In this document: in pieces, positions 12,172-23,462 of the stretch
Position numbering within the stretch: position 1 is the stretch's first letter
Layout: each line of letters opens with the position of its first letter
DNA from: Amoebidium appalachense
Taxonomy: Eukaryota; Ichthyosporea
DNA: 64,000 nt
Assembly (NCBI GenBank): GCA_963693365.1
Contig: CAVNZM010000004.1
Location: 12,710,001 to 12,774,000 of the forward strand
Reading direction: 5' to 3'
Position numbers and translations under genes: made by a program
The notes under the pieces: generated by a model
Seen by the model: the letters and a program-made list of their open reading frames with translations, nothing else
Databases searched by the model: none
What the model was told of the DNA's origin: nothing

Positions 12172-12449
12172 GAGCCGCCGTGTGCTAGCCACCGAAAACG
12201 CAATCGTGCTAACAAAAACCGTACGTGCAGCACACGGCGAAAACGAAGGTGGCCTGCATCTGCAGTGTGCTGCGCCGGAAATACCGGCGCTGGTGGCGCC
12301 TGACGTCAGGCGCTGCGCCAGACCGATGTCAGCCGCCGCTGCGGCTGCGCCTGGCGCCGCGGCCCGTGACGTCATGGGCCGCCCGGCTGCCTGCGCCCGA
12401 AGTGATCCGTGAAACATCTTTCATCTGCTGCGCATATGAAACGTACATT
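12172..12449 (-). repeat. A2, internal copy of the 278-bp A repeat
   Basis: By eye identical over 278 bp to A1 at 28697-28974, in the same orientation. Contains the palindrome GGCGCCTGACGTCAGGCGC and a second TGACGTCA octamer. Between B2 and A2 lie 114 bp of sequence (12058-12171) not seen elsewhere in the window. Confidence 0.92.
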
Positions 12450-12579
12450 CACATCACTCACTCGTACTTGCCTCATGCCCCCCGTGTCCGTGGAGTGCAG
12501 GCCGTCGTGCCTGCACCCAAGGGGCTGGCCGAGGCGGGGGCCGCCAGGGGGGTCCATGCCATGAGCCCCCCCCGCACCA
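12445..12579 (-). repeat. B1, inner copy of the B repeat, overlapping A2 by the ACATT core
   Basis: Follows the stop codon of the recombinase directly (12590 to 12579). It overlaps A2 by the five bases ACATT at 12445-12449, the proposed crossover core. Confidence 0.88.
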
Positions 12580-13634
12580 CAAGGCCCCCCTACTGCGATG
12601 TAGGGGGTCCGCCCCAAGGTCCCGTGGCGAGGCCCTGGTGTGACCAGACGGTGGCAATGGAGGCTTGCACGTCGCGGTGGGGCAGCCGGATGTAGACCAT
12701 GAATGCGTCTGATGCCCAGCGGCCAAGGGCTTTGATGGTGGCGTCAGGTAGGCCCGCTCTCTCAGCTGCAGTGGCCCCCCCTATGCGCAGGCTGTGGCCG
12801 GCGTACCGGTCGGGGTCGTAGCCCGCATGGTGTAGAGCTGTGCGGAAACCGGCGATGAAGGTGCTCTTGAGGTAAGGGCTGCCGTCGACGCTGAACAGGG
12901 GTGCATCTGGGTGGATGATGCCTGCCCTGGTTGACGAGACCCCCAGGAAGAGGGCTAGATTGGCTGCTGGGCAGAAGGAAGGCTCCTCCGGGAAGGCGGG
13001 CACCCGGATGGTAACACCCTTGCCCGTGGGGTCGGTCTTAGATGTCGGCAGGAAGACTGTTGCCCCAATCAGGCGGCCATCCTGCCATAGGAGCTGGACG
13101 TCGCGACGCTTGGCGTGAAGGAGGGGGTTGAACTTGGCCGCAGATTTGGACGTGAACTCGCCCGAGCGCAGGAGGCACGAGCTGCCAAGCAGCAGGGCAG
13201 CCCACAGACGCAGGGCCTCCAATGAAGAGCCCGGTTGGATGACTGGGAGGAGGGCGCGGAGGTCGGCTGGGAGGAGGGGCTCGAGCACTCGTTTGGGCCG
13301 GTGGCTGCCTTCCAGCAGCAGGAAGCGGCCAGCCCCGCGGATAAACCACTGAAGGCTCTGCTGGCCGGAGCCCGCTGGTGGTGCCATGCCCAAGCTGCGG
13401 TGCAGGCTGTTGACGGCGGAGACGATGCTGGGCATGGTCCGGGCTTGCACCGCACGCATGGCGCACCAGGCAAGGAACAGCTGCACTTGGGCTGCCAGTG
13501 GGCAGGCTGGCAGGTAGCCACCATCAGGATTGCGGCAGTCCATTGCGTAGATGAAGTCGATAAACTGGCGCTGGTAGGACGAGTAGGAGGACTCCGTGCT
13601 GTCGCCCACTGACAGCCGAGTGATGGTGCGGGCC

Positions 13635-13726
13635 TGTTGGAATACGTCACCATGTATGACAGCAAGAGCCTTGAAGTATGTATGTGTCCTAGCTTGTTTG
13701 TATTCGTGTCTGCTTTCCCTCTTTGT

Positions 13727-13799
<73 letters not shown>

Positions 13800-14549
13800 C
13801 CCCCCCCCCCCCCCCCCCCGTATCTCTCTCTCCCTTGTTTCTGTGGGCACAGATATCTGTAGATCTGTGCACACCTGGCTCTCTTGCCTGATAAGAACTT
13901 ATTGTATTTTATTTCTGTTTGCTCTCCTCTGTTTATCTGCGAGGTAGCGTGATTGGCTAGCCTCACTCGTTGTCTTTCCTTTACTTCAAAATGGCTTAGT
14001 TTTGTTCTCAAAAGGATGGCTCGCCAATAGTCGCGAGCGAGTACATTTGTAGATTGTGTTGTGCATTCCTGTCTGTTAATATATGTGTGTTGTGATTGGA
14101 CAATAGATATATATGGAATTCGGTTTATTGCAAAGTGTCTTCACTTTGAGAGTGTCGACTGTTAGGAAATATATGTATTTAAATAAGTTTCTTTATAGAG
14201 ACGAACATAAATATATATGTGAGTTAATAGTGACTAGATGTATAATTACTTAATTTATTTAAGTAAGAGTTTCTACACTTTAGTTTAATCGGAAGTTGGA
14301 ATGCGTATGCTCTGTCGGAATGTGTTTTTCTATCTTCTGATAGAACCGATTGGTTCTCCCTCTTTAGTTGTGATAAGGTGATAAGTCGCAAGTACAAAAG
14401 GAACCGAGAGCACAATAAAGATTCAGTTGTTGTTTGAAATCTTTCAATGTCTCGTGAACAACTCCGATTGCCCTCTCATTAATGTGTTAGTCGTGTTTTT
14501 ACATGACACCTCTGTGCACTCTGCTCCCTTAGACCCGTACAAAACAACA
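13635..14549 (+). repeat. 5' LTR of the copia element
   Basis: Begins TGTTGGAATACGTCACCATG and ends CGTACAAAACAACA. A (CT)n-C(n) microsatellite lies at about 13730-13819. An AT-rich promoter-like part follows, and AATAAA occurs near 14413. Confidence 0.93.
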
Positions 14550-14562
14550 GGTTATGGGCCCA
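14550..14562 (+). promoter_or_regulatory. Primer-binding site complementary to the anticodon arm of initiator tRNA-Met
   Basis: GGTTATGGGCCCA abuts the 5' LTR with no gap. It is the exact complement of UGGGCCCAUAACC, the anticodon stem-loop of eukaryotic initiator tRNA-Met. Drosophila copia uses a cleaved half-tRNA from this same region as primer, whereas most retroelements pair with the tRNA 3' end. Confidence 0.8.
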
Positions 14563-15564
14563 TTTTCGCACCCTCTCGCAACACACTAGCAATCGTTAAA
14601 TTCCTGGTACACATCATAGCTGTGGTCAGCTCCTCATGCACCTCATCTAATGGTCACTTGCGTGTTAACGTTGAGTACCTATTCCGTGAATTGACGCCGC
14701 CCCCCCTTCCTCTTGGTGCTGAGGCCGTGTACATCTCTCCCTGGCGTCCCCTAAACCCGTCTGTGCTTTTCTGCACATTCCGTCTCTGGCACTTCCCGCC
14801 GTCACCTAGCCTCTCGGCTCCTCCCGCGACCGGCCGTAACCGGTCCTCCGTCACTCCCCTTGACAAGATCTGACTCATCTTGACAAGAGCTTCTGTCATG
14901 CCTTGACAATCGTGCCATCCTTGCAAGTTTCAGCTTGCCCTCATTCCAGTTCCGTCCTGGTTCCTCTCCGTCACGTCAAACCTTCCTCCACCCTTGGTTC
15001 TGCCGTCGCGCTCCAAGTTCTTCTTTGACACTTCATGACGTGTCCCCCTGTCCCGACGTGGTCTCCACCGCGCCTCCCTGTCTGCCCCGGAGGCTCCCAT
15101 TCCATAACATCGAAATCCCAATCACTCGTCAAATTTCAAACCCCGGCTCCATTCCGATCGACGATCATTTGACACCCCGTCTCGATCCGACTTGACTATC
15201 CTCCCTCAAGTCCATCTGAAGTACCCAAATTCGGTACTTCTTTCCAGTCTCCCGTGTTCAACACAGTCCAAGCACTTTGTGCTTTCCTACTCCATAGGAG
15301 TCCCGGCCCCGAGTCCCTGCCAGAACCGTTTACCATGTCGTCCAACATGCTCCCTTCCAGGATTTCCAACCCTGTTCCCACCACCGTGCCGTCACTGTCG
15401 CCGGACCCCTCACATTCCATGGATCTGCCCCGCATTCCGGCAGCAGTTTCCTCCGATCACGTGGCCAGCCTCGTCGAGCTCTCAGCTCCCCCAAACCCTG
15501 CACGGGCCCCAGTTACCCCTGCAGCTGTTTCCCCCCGTTACCCCCCGACCCCGGCAAGCAACAC

Positions 15565-16218
15565 GTGCTGCCAGGTCCGGCCGTTCCCATCCACGTTTCT
15601 AGCCAGCCTACCGTGCTGCCTGCCCCCGTTTCCGAAGCCCCTGTCTTTGACGAATCACAATTCACCACGGCATCCAATCAGATTTCTGTGCCGACCACCA
15701 ATCAGCCGACTTCAATCGATCCATCACTGCCGTCCCTGGATCCTCACTCCGATGACGATGAGATTCAGTCAGTGATTCTCCGTCGTTCCCCCCGTCGTGT
15801 GCCTGCCCCCGTGGGTCCACCCACCCACCCCCCCACCGGCCAGCAACCCCTGCTGCCGGCCCCTGCCGTCAATGACCACGTACCTGGTCATCTAACCCCG
15901 GTTCGTCCTGGGTCTCCGGAGTTCCACTCGGCCCTGTCCAGCCCCGTGTCATCCGACTCCCCCCTCAACACGGCACCCATCCCCGCCATCCAGGCTCCCA
16001 TCCCCGAACCCCGAGTGTCTGTCCCAGACACTCCCCCGGCCCCTGAGCCCCTCCATCCCGTCCCCCGTCGTTACTTCTACACCAAGGACTACATCAACAG
16101 TGGGGACGTCACTGTCACCTACATCGACACCAAGAAGAACCTGGCCGATATCTTCACCAAGCCTCTGGCTGGTCCGGCCCACGACACACACCGTGCCAAC
16201 CTCAGTCTCCGTGACTGA
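15565..16218 (+). pseudogene. Copia pol remnant: integrase-RT linker fused to the RNase H tail
   Basis: One open frame ending at TGA 16216-16218. The first part is Pro/Ser-rich with SDDDEIQSVILRRSPRRVP, typical of the linker after integrase. It then jumps to RRYFYTKDYINSGDVTVTYI and KKNLADIFTKPL, the conserved end of copia RNase H. Everything between (RT and most of RNase H) is missing, so the copy is an internal-deletion derivative. Sequence from 14563 to 15564 has short open frames that I cannot assign to gag, protease or integrase. Confidence 0.82.
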
Positions 16219-16347
16219 CCCGTGCACTGGTGTTCATCATCGAGTGGTTTCTGAGTAGGTTGGGGCCCTGGACAGCAGTTGACACACCTACGGTGATCAA
16301 GATGCCTCCCAACGAAAGTCTACTACTCCTCATCGTTTCTCTTCATC

Positions 16348-16945
16348 AGTGGGGACTCAGTCTTACATCGTCATGTGTGTGCATCTTCAGTGGGGATTAT
16401 TCTCCACCATCCGTCGTTTATTTATATTCATATCCCACCATATATATTGGTTTTCTTCTATATTCGACTTTATATATATGTCGAACTGGGATGGCGTCCC
16501 AGTATAAATAATTATCTATAGCCATGGCGTGCTGGTTGACTGCCAGTCTAAACCTAGTCCACGGGATGCACCTTCCCCGTGTCTTAACTGGTTGACCACC
16601 AGTCTATAAATCAGTCCACAAGATGTTCATGCCTTGTGTTTACCTGGGTGGTCCCCAGTATAAACCATTAGCCACCAACACGTCACACATACACTAGTGT
16701 TTCCATAATATATATATATATATATATATCGCCGATAACCACCATGATTTCTTATTTCGAGTCTTCAGAGGCAACCGTCGTTGTGTGCCTCTTCAGTTTT
16801 GATTCTCTCCTTCCCACCTCAAGGATCTTCGGTTTGCATCCTCGAGTGGGGAAACTTGAGTGTGACGGCCCCTCCTGTGTTTGGACCTCATCTACCGTCA
16901 CATCAACAGACACGAGAACACAAACTTCAACCCCTTGAGTGGGGA
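16348..16945 (+). repeat. Repeated AGTGGGGA polypurine words and 55-bp imperfect repeats before the 3' LTR
   Basis: AGTGGGGA occurs at 16348, 16389, 16845 and 16938; the last abuts the 3' LTR and is the likely polypurine tract. Between 16528 and about 16680 three imperfect units of about 55 bp share TGGTTGAC-CCAGTCTA and AGTCCAC words. A TA run lies at about 16711-16728. Confidence 0.7.
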
Positions 16946-17037
16946 TGTTGGAATACGTCACCATGTATGACAGCAAGAGCCTTGAAGTATGTATGTGTCC
17001 TAGCTTGTTTGTATTCGTGTCTGCTTTCCCTCTTTGT

Positions 17038-17093
<56 letters not shown>

Positions 17094-17853
17094 TCTCTCT
17101 CCCCCCCCCCCCCCCCCCCCCCCGTATCTCTCTCTCCCTTGTTTCTGTGGGCACAGATATCTGTAGATCTGTGCACACCTGGCTCTCTTGCCTGATAAGA
17201 ACTTATTGTATTTTATTTCTGTTTGCTCTCCTCTGTTTATCTGAGAGGTAGCGTGATTGGCTAGCCTCACTCGTTGTCTTTCCTTTATTTCAAAATGGCT
17301 TAGTTTTGTTCTCAAAAGGATGGCTCGCCAATAGTCGCGAGCGAGTACATCTGTAGATTGTGTTGTGCATTCCTGTCTGTTAATATATGTGTGTTGTGAT
17401 TGGACAATAGATATATATGGAATTCGGTTTATTGCAAAGTGTCTTCACTTTGAGAGTGTCGACTGTTAGGAAATATATGTATTTAAATAAGTTTCTTTAT
17501 AGAGACGAACATAAATATATATGTGAGTTAATAGTGACTAGATGTATAATTACTTAATTTATTTAAGTAAGAGTTTCTACACTTTAGTTTAATCGGAAGT
17601 TGGAATGCGTATGCTCTGTCGGAATGTGTTTTTCTATCTTCTGATAGAACCGATTGGTTCTCCCTCTTTAGTTGTGATAAGGTGATAAGTCGCAAGTACA
17701 AAAGGAACCGAGAGCACAATAAAGATTCAGTTGTTGTTTGAAATCTTTCAATGTCTCGTGAACAACTCCGATTGCCCTCTCATTAATGTGTTAGTCGTGT
17801 TTTTACATGACACCTCTGTGCACTCTGCTCCCTTAGACCCGTACAAAACAACA
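16946..17853 (+). repeat. 3' LTR of the copia element
   Basis: 908 bp; matches 13635-14549 apart from CT/C run lengths and a few substitutions (for example GAGAGGTAGCG for GCGAGGTAGCG, TTTATTTC for TTTACTTC). Followed by the GGGCC duplication at 17854. Confidence 0.93.
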
Positions 17854-18951
17854 GGGCCACCTCCGGGACACGGGCCAAAACCTCGGGGGTGAACCACTGG
17901 GCAAGCCTACCATGGTCGCCACCAAAGGGGAGCAAGCCACCTGCAGGGACAGAGCTGTGTGAGCATCATGCCTAGAGTCCCAGGGGGGGGGGGGGGGGGG
18001 GGGGGGGTCATCAGCAAACATCTCCCGGCATCTTTTTCCCGTCTCAAACCAGTCTGGGACATTCTAAACCCGTAACCCATCCTGAACCATACCCTTTGTA
18101 ACCGTTATTAGTTGGAGATGACTCCAAGCTATCCCTAACCCGCCTGGCTTTAGCAGGCGATATTAAAGACATCTCTGTAAGTACGTCCTTAGCATATCTG
18201 TAACCCGGCGAAACCCTATCCCGTGTTCCATCTGTTTCCTCCCCCAAGCATATCTTAGAGCCGTCTTTGTTATGTCTTAAACGAATCTATAAAAAGACAA
18301 TATTTATGAACTTTTATTAAAAAGATATCCCCAGCATATCTGTAAGCTATCGATCAGCCGTCTACAAGAGCGCTTTGTGATCACCAATATCCATCTTTAA
18401 TACTACTTTATGTAGTTCAGACGAACATATATGGCATACTTAACACCTCTTGAAGAATTTGCAGAGATATATTACAGATATGTTGTGGTTAACCTAAATG
18501 TATCCTTACGATGTAGTTATGTAATATGTTATTTCAGTCTAACACGAGTTGTCGACTTTAGGACGTACTAAAAGCAACTCACCGATAGGCTAGGGATATT
18601 TTTATTGGTACATAGTGACACAAACAAGATATGCGTGAGACGTATTTACGTCATAATATAGATTCATCATCAATTGAGGAAAAGACACAATTAATATACA
18701 CTTTAGACGGCTTTAGGACGGCCTAACGTTATATATGGTCGCTCCCATAGATAGAATAATTATATATTCATAGTTCTGGTAACAGCACCGGAAGATTTCT
18801 TGATGCAATTTTAAAGCCATCTTTCAGGATGTTCTAAAAGTCACACTAAAAAGACCGTCGTCATCCTTAAAGTCATCTGTTGGATGGCTGGAGGTTGTCG
18901 TGATGATATCTTAAACCCCCACCTCCCTCCTCCCCCCCCCCCCCCCCCCCC

Positions 18952-19516
18952 CACCCCACATGAACCTTTGACGATCGATGACGACGATGAGGTGCCAGAC
19001 CCACAGGGTCTTTTCCTGGGGACCACCACCCACCCCACATGAACCTTTAACGATCGATGACGACGACGAGGTGCCAGACCCACAGGGTCTTGCCTCCATA
19101 CTTTATTTACCTTAACAGGACAAAGAGCCGGTACCCACCTATGGGTGCTAAACATGCACATGATCATTCATGTGCTATAAGAGCAACACAGAAACGAAAC
19201 ACGGAAACAACAACAGCCATAGGACAAAGAGCCCCAGACCCACAGGGTCTTGCCTCCATACTTTATTTACCTTAACAGGACAAAGAGCCGGTACCCACCT
19301 ATGGGTGCTAAACATGCACATGATCATTCGTGTGCTATAAGAGCAACACAGAAACGAAACACGGAAACAACAGCAGCCATAGGACAAAGAGCCCCAGACC
19401 CACAGGGTCTTTCCTCCATACTTTATTTACCTTAACAGGACAAAGAGCCGGTACCCACCTATGAAACGAAAAACGGAAACAACAGCAGCCATAGGACAAA
19501 GAGCCGGTACCCACCT
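18952..19516. repeat. Tandem array: 78-bp then 160-bp units
   Basis: A CCCCACATGAACCTTT unit is repeated at about 18952 and 19030 (78-bp period). A 160-bp unit starting CCAGACCCACAGGGTCTT follows at 19074, 19234 and 19394, the third with an internal deletion. The second full unit differs from the first by only a few bases. Confidence 0.88.
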
Positions 19517-20088
19517 CTAGATGATAACGTAGCCTTATAGCTGCTGATGACTTCATGGGCCAACCTTGCCAAAACCTGTAAAGGAACTCGAGCTAAGAAT
19601 TATCTCATCCTACTTGCGAGAAGTGGGGGGAGGGGGGGGGGGGACTGAGGGGGCTGACTGAGAGTGGCAAAAAAAGAGTCGACAGAACCAACCTCAAACA
19701 TAGTAAGGACGGAAACCCGGACCAGAACTTATGAAGTCTAGAGAAACAGAAAATAGCTTGAACGATCGGTGGAGGGGATGATAGCTATAGTGCTAACAGC
19801 AAAAGTAGTGCCCACAGTCGCTGGTTCAGGAACGTGAAAGGCAACGTGCATCTGCAGCCAGCAGACACACGCACACGCACGCACACACACACACATACAC
19901 ACACACACACACAGACACAGACACAGACATAAACACAGGACGGACACAGACCAGACAGACAAACGCCATATGCACAAAAGCAGGCAACACAAAACTAACC
20001 TTCAAAGGGCCTTTCAGAAGAAGCTGCAGCATGCAGCATGGTCCAAAACAATCAGCACGGTGGCTGCGCGATCTGCGGAGGGGATCTG

Positions 20089-20200
20089 TGACCAGGCGAC
20101 CTGCGGGAAGGGAACTGCGACCAGGCGACCTGCGGGAAGGGACCTGCGACCAGGCGACCTGCGGGAAAGGACCTGCGGACCTGCGGGAAGGGGGAAGAGA
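20089..20200. repeat. 29-bp minisatellite
   Basis: GACCAGGCGACCTGCGGGAA recurs at 20090, 20119 and 20148 with a partial fourth copy near 20177 (29-bp period). Confidence 0.88.
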
Positions 20201-20444
20201 AATGGAGCAAACAACGTGCGTACAGGCTTAAATGGAGAAAAAATTGCAAACCGGATTGGGATTTAGCCAATCACTATTCGCCGCGCCTGATTAGGGAAAA
20301 GATAAAAATAGATTTCGGCTCGCGCGCGCGCGTGCATCAGCTTGGTGCCCTTAGCGCTACCCTTAGTGCCCTTAGTCACAACTATCAGACTATAGTTACG
20401 TGTCCTCCACTTCTTTGTTCTTGACCATTTTTTCGGCATGAAAG

Positions 20445-20537
20445 GGTTTCTGTTACTTCTTGCTGTCCTTCTTAGCGTGCTTGCTTGTCTTTTTTTCAAC
20501 ATGGGTGTCACTGGCGCTTTCGACTTCTTTGAAATCA
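20445..20537 (-). CDS. Possible terminal exon with Lys-rich tail
   Basis: After a (GT)n stretch on the sense strand and the possible acceptor TTTCAAAG, a short frame reads EVESASDTHVEKKTSKHAKK and ends DSKK before TAA. The opposite strand has an equally open hydrophobic frame (MKGFLLLLAVLLSVLACLFF), so one of the two is a shadow. No neighbouring exon could be linked. Confidence 0.2.
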
Positions 20538-20608
20538 CACACACACACACACACACACCCACACACACACACGCGCGCGCGCGCACGCACACACACTCAC
20601 ACATGCAC

Positions 20609-20644
<36 letters not shown>

Positions 20645-20740
20645 CGCGCATACACAGGCACGCACACACACACAGGCGCACACCTACACAACACACACAG
20701 CACATGCACACACAAGCGCACACACGCACACACCCTGTTA
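20536..20740. repeat. (CA)n microsatellite followed by C run
   Basis: CA repeats with CGCG interruptions to about 20735, then a C-rich tract at 20757-20825. Confidence 0.9.
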
Positions 20741-21118
20741 TCCCTGATCATGATGCCCCCTCCCCCCCTCCCTCTTCCCCCCCCCGCGCACCCCCCCCCC
20801 CCCCCCCCCCACCCACCCACCCACCTACAAAGACGAAAACATTGTACATGTATTGCATACACAAATATACTCGCACATATACATACACACATTCACTTTA
20901 ATCTTTCAGGCTACATGTGCAATTGGCATTAATTATGCACAGTCGATAGAATTCGTTGTGAAACCCCCCCCCCCCCCCCCCCCCCTCCCCCTCCCCCCCC
21001 TCCTCGTTCCCCCCATATGCAATGGGGAAAATATTGTTTCCCGCTATTAATTAAAAAATCACCGTTCTAACTTCCTAAGACCGAACCACTTGTAACACCG
21101 ACAGTTTCGGTTGTGTGG

Positions 21119-21157
<39 letters not shown>

Positions 21158-21280
21158 CCCAACCCACCCACCACCACCTTACCAATATTGAGGTGTACAC
21201 TGCCCCCACATCCCCAACTGTGTGCTGAATATCCCGTGCTAGGAAACCAATAACGTGAAAGTAACACATGCCGCATGTGG

Positions 21281-22387
21281 GTAGTTATTGAAAAAACCAA
21301 TAATGTCTAGGTAACATACTATGTACATATACTATGCTACAAAGGGGGTTCTATACGAGCTACAACGTTGTGTTTTTTTCGTGTGATCCTCGTACTCCAG
21401 GGGCACATTCCCCATCCCCCCCATAAACTTTGTGGTAAAGTTCTCGTGCTAGAAGCTGTTCTGTGGGTAGTTATTGAAAAAACGAATAATGTCTAGGTAA
21501 CACATGTACATATTCTATGCTACAAGGGGGGTTCTATTCGAGCTACAATGTTGTGTTTTTTTCGTGTGACCTTTGTACTCCAGGGGCACATTCCCCATCC
21601 CCCCCATAAACTTTGTGGTAAATCTCTCGTGCTAGAGGCTGTTCTGTGGGTAGTTATTGAAAAAACGAATAATGTCTAGGTAACACATGTACATATACTA
21701 TGCTACAAGGGGGGTTCTATTCGAGCTACAATGTTGTGTTTTTTTCGTGTGACCCTCGTACTCCAGAGGCACATTCACCATCCCCCCCATAAACTTTTTG
21801 GTAAATCCCTCGTGCTAGAGGCTGTTCTGTGGGTAGTTATTTAAAGACCAATAATGTCTAGGTAACATATGTACATATACTATGCTACAAGGGGGGTTCT
21901 ATACGAGCTACAACGTTGTGTTTTTTTCGTGTGACCCTCGTACTCCAGGGGCACATTCACCATCCCCCCCATAAACTTTGCGGTAAAGGTCTCGTGCTAG
22001 AAGCTGTTCTGTGGGTAGTTATTGAAAAAACCAATAATGTCTAGGTAACACCTGTACATATACTATGCTACAATTGCAAGGGGGGTTCTATTCGAGCTAC
22101 AATGTTGTGTTTTTTTCGTTTTGACCCTCGTACTCCAGGGGCACATTCACCATCCCCCCCATAAAGGTTGTGGTAAATCTCTCGTGCTAGAGGCTGTTCT
22201 GTGGGTAGTTATTGAAAAACCAATAATGTCTAGGTAACATATGTACATATACTATGCTACAAGGGGGGTTCTATACGAGCTACAACGTTGTGTTTTTTTC
22301 GTGTGACCCTCGTACTCCAGGGGCATATTCACCATCCCCGCCATAAACTTTGTGGTAAATGTCTCGTGCTAGAAGCTGTTCTGTGTC
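21281..22387. repeat. Six tandem copies of a 182-190 bp unit
   Basis: Units begin GTAGTTATTGAAAAA-CCAATAATG at 21281, 21467, 21650, 21833, 22015 and 22205. Each contains CTACAACGTTGTGTTTTTTTCG and CTCCAGGGGCACATTC. A diverged fragment precedes the array at about 21230-21280. The last unit runs straight into a TG-rich array. No coding capacity. Confidence 0.93.
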
Positions 22388-22563
22388 TGATGTGTGGATG
22401 TCTGTGTATGTTGTGTGTGTGTGCATGTCTGTGTGTGTGTATGTGCTCAGTTGAAAGGGAAGGGGGGGAGAGGGGGGATGCACCGTGTGTGTGCATGTGT
22501 GCACGTGTGTGTGTGTGCTCTGTGGAGAGGGGAAGGGGAGGGGGGAAATGCACCGTGTGTGTG

Positions 22564-22615
<52 letters not shown>

Positions 22616-22768
22616 TGTGTGTGTTGTGTGTTTGTGTGTGTGTGCATGTCTGTGTGCATCGTGTGTGTTGTGTGTGTGTGTGTGTGCATGTCTGTGCATG
22701 TGTGCATGTGCTCGGTGGAGAGGGAAGGGGAAGGGGGGGATTCGTGTCCGTGCATGTGTGCATGTGTG

Positions 22769-22823
<55 letters not shown>

Positions 22824-22905
22824 ATGTATGTGTGTGTGTATGTGCTCAGTTGAGAGGGAAGGGGAGGGGGGGGGTGCACCGTGTGTGTGCATGTGTGCAT
22901 GTTAA
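22388..22905. repeat. Compound TG / GGGAAGGGG minisatellite
   Basis: A block of the type GTGGAGAGGGAAGGGGAGGG followed by ATGCACCGTGTGTGTGCATG occurs four times (near 22447, 22524, 22718, 22852), separated by (TG)n. Confidence 0.88.
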
Positions 22906-23417
22906 TGCAAAGTACACACGGGGGAGTCCGTAGAATTTTTTTCCCGACGGAGGGGGGGGGGGACGTGATCGGGGAATTTCAGTGTTTTCTCCAGTCCCGC
23001 ATGCAACATACCAGCCTTCGTATTCAAAAAACCCAAACACCCTTTCCTTTAGCAAGTAGCTGACTTTCTCACCACCAAACGTAGATGGGGGTGGGGGGGA
23101 GTGCCCACGTTCACCCACACATCCCCACGGGCATTTGCCGGCCCATCAGGGGGGTCCAAGAGGGGGGGGGGGGGGGGGTCATTCTATAGTGTGCATGTGT
23201 TGTGGAGGGAAAAAACGTGCAAAAACCCTCAGAATGGACGGATTTCGATGCAGTTTTTTTTTGTTTTCCCAATGGGAAGGTATGTTAATGCAAACTACAC
23301 ACGGGGGAGTCCGTAGGATTTTTTTCCCGACGGAGGGGGGAACGTGATCGGGGAATTTCAAGACGAAAAATCTAAAATCTCAATATCTGCCAAAACCCTC
23401 CGAATGGACGGGGGGGA

Positions 23418-23462
<45 letters not shown>

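Larger units (their letters stand above)
13635..17853 (+). mobile_element. Ty1/copia LTR retrotransposon, internally deleted
   Basis: 4,219 bp. LTRs at 13635-14549 and 16946-17853, each bounded TGTTG...CAACA. The target duplication GGGCC lies at 13630-13634 and 17854-17858. A primer-binding site follows the 5' LTR directly and a purine tract (GAGTGGGGA) precedes the 3' LTR directly. Only the tail of pol survives. The LTRs differ, outside CT/C run lengths, by about three substitutions in more than 800 bp, so the insertion looks recent. Without integrase or RT it must have moved using enzymes from another copy. Confidence 0.93.
12590..17985 (-). pseudogene. DIRS/Ngaro-type tyrosine recombinase, split by a copia insertion
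   Basis: The C-terminal part is 13634-12590 and the N-terminal part is 17985-17854. Removing the copia element and one GGGCC copy joins RLAQWFTPEVLARVPEV directly to ARTITRLSVGDSTESS in frame. Catalytic residues of the YR family are present: Arg in CLLRSGEFTS, His-x-x-Arg in YAGHSLRIGGAT, and Tyr in DAFMVYIRLP after the LGRW motif characteristic of DIRS/Crypton recombinases. The upstream start is unclear because a stop (TGA) lies in frame about 45 bp before the homologous part and a G run begins at 17985. Before the insertion the enzyme would have integrated a circular DNA copy; now it is inactivated. Confidence 0.85.

Noticed and set aside
12118-12417. About 100-codon frames in repeat A (also at 28556-28942)
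   Set aside because: Both copies are identical non-coding terminal repeat; the frames cross the element boundaries and have no family resemblance.
14224-14415. 63-codon minus-strand frame, repeated at 17528-17719
   Set aside because: Lies in both LTRs in antisense, AT-rich; repeated only because the LTRs are repeated.
20438-20537. Plus-strand signal-peptide-like start MKGFLLLLAVLLSVLACLFF
   Set aside because: It runs directly into a CA microsatellite and is antisense to a Lys-rich frame; hydrophobicity is the expected shadow of AAG/AAA codons.
21281-22387. CRISPR-like regular repeats
   Set aside because: Units are contiguous 182-190 bp tandem copies with no unique spacers, in eukaryotic DNA.
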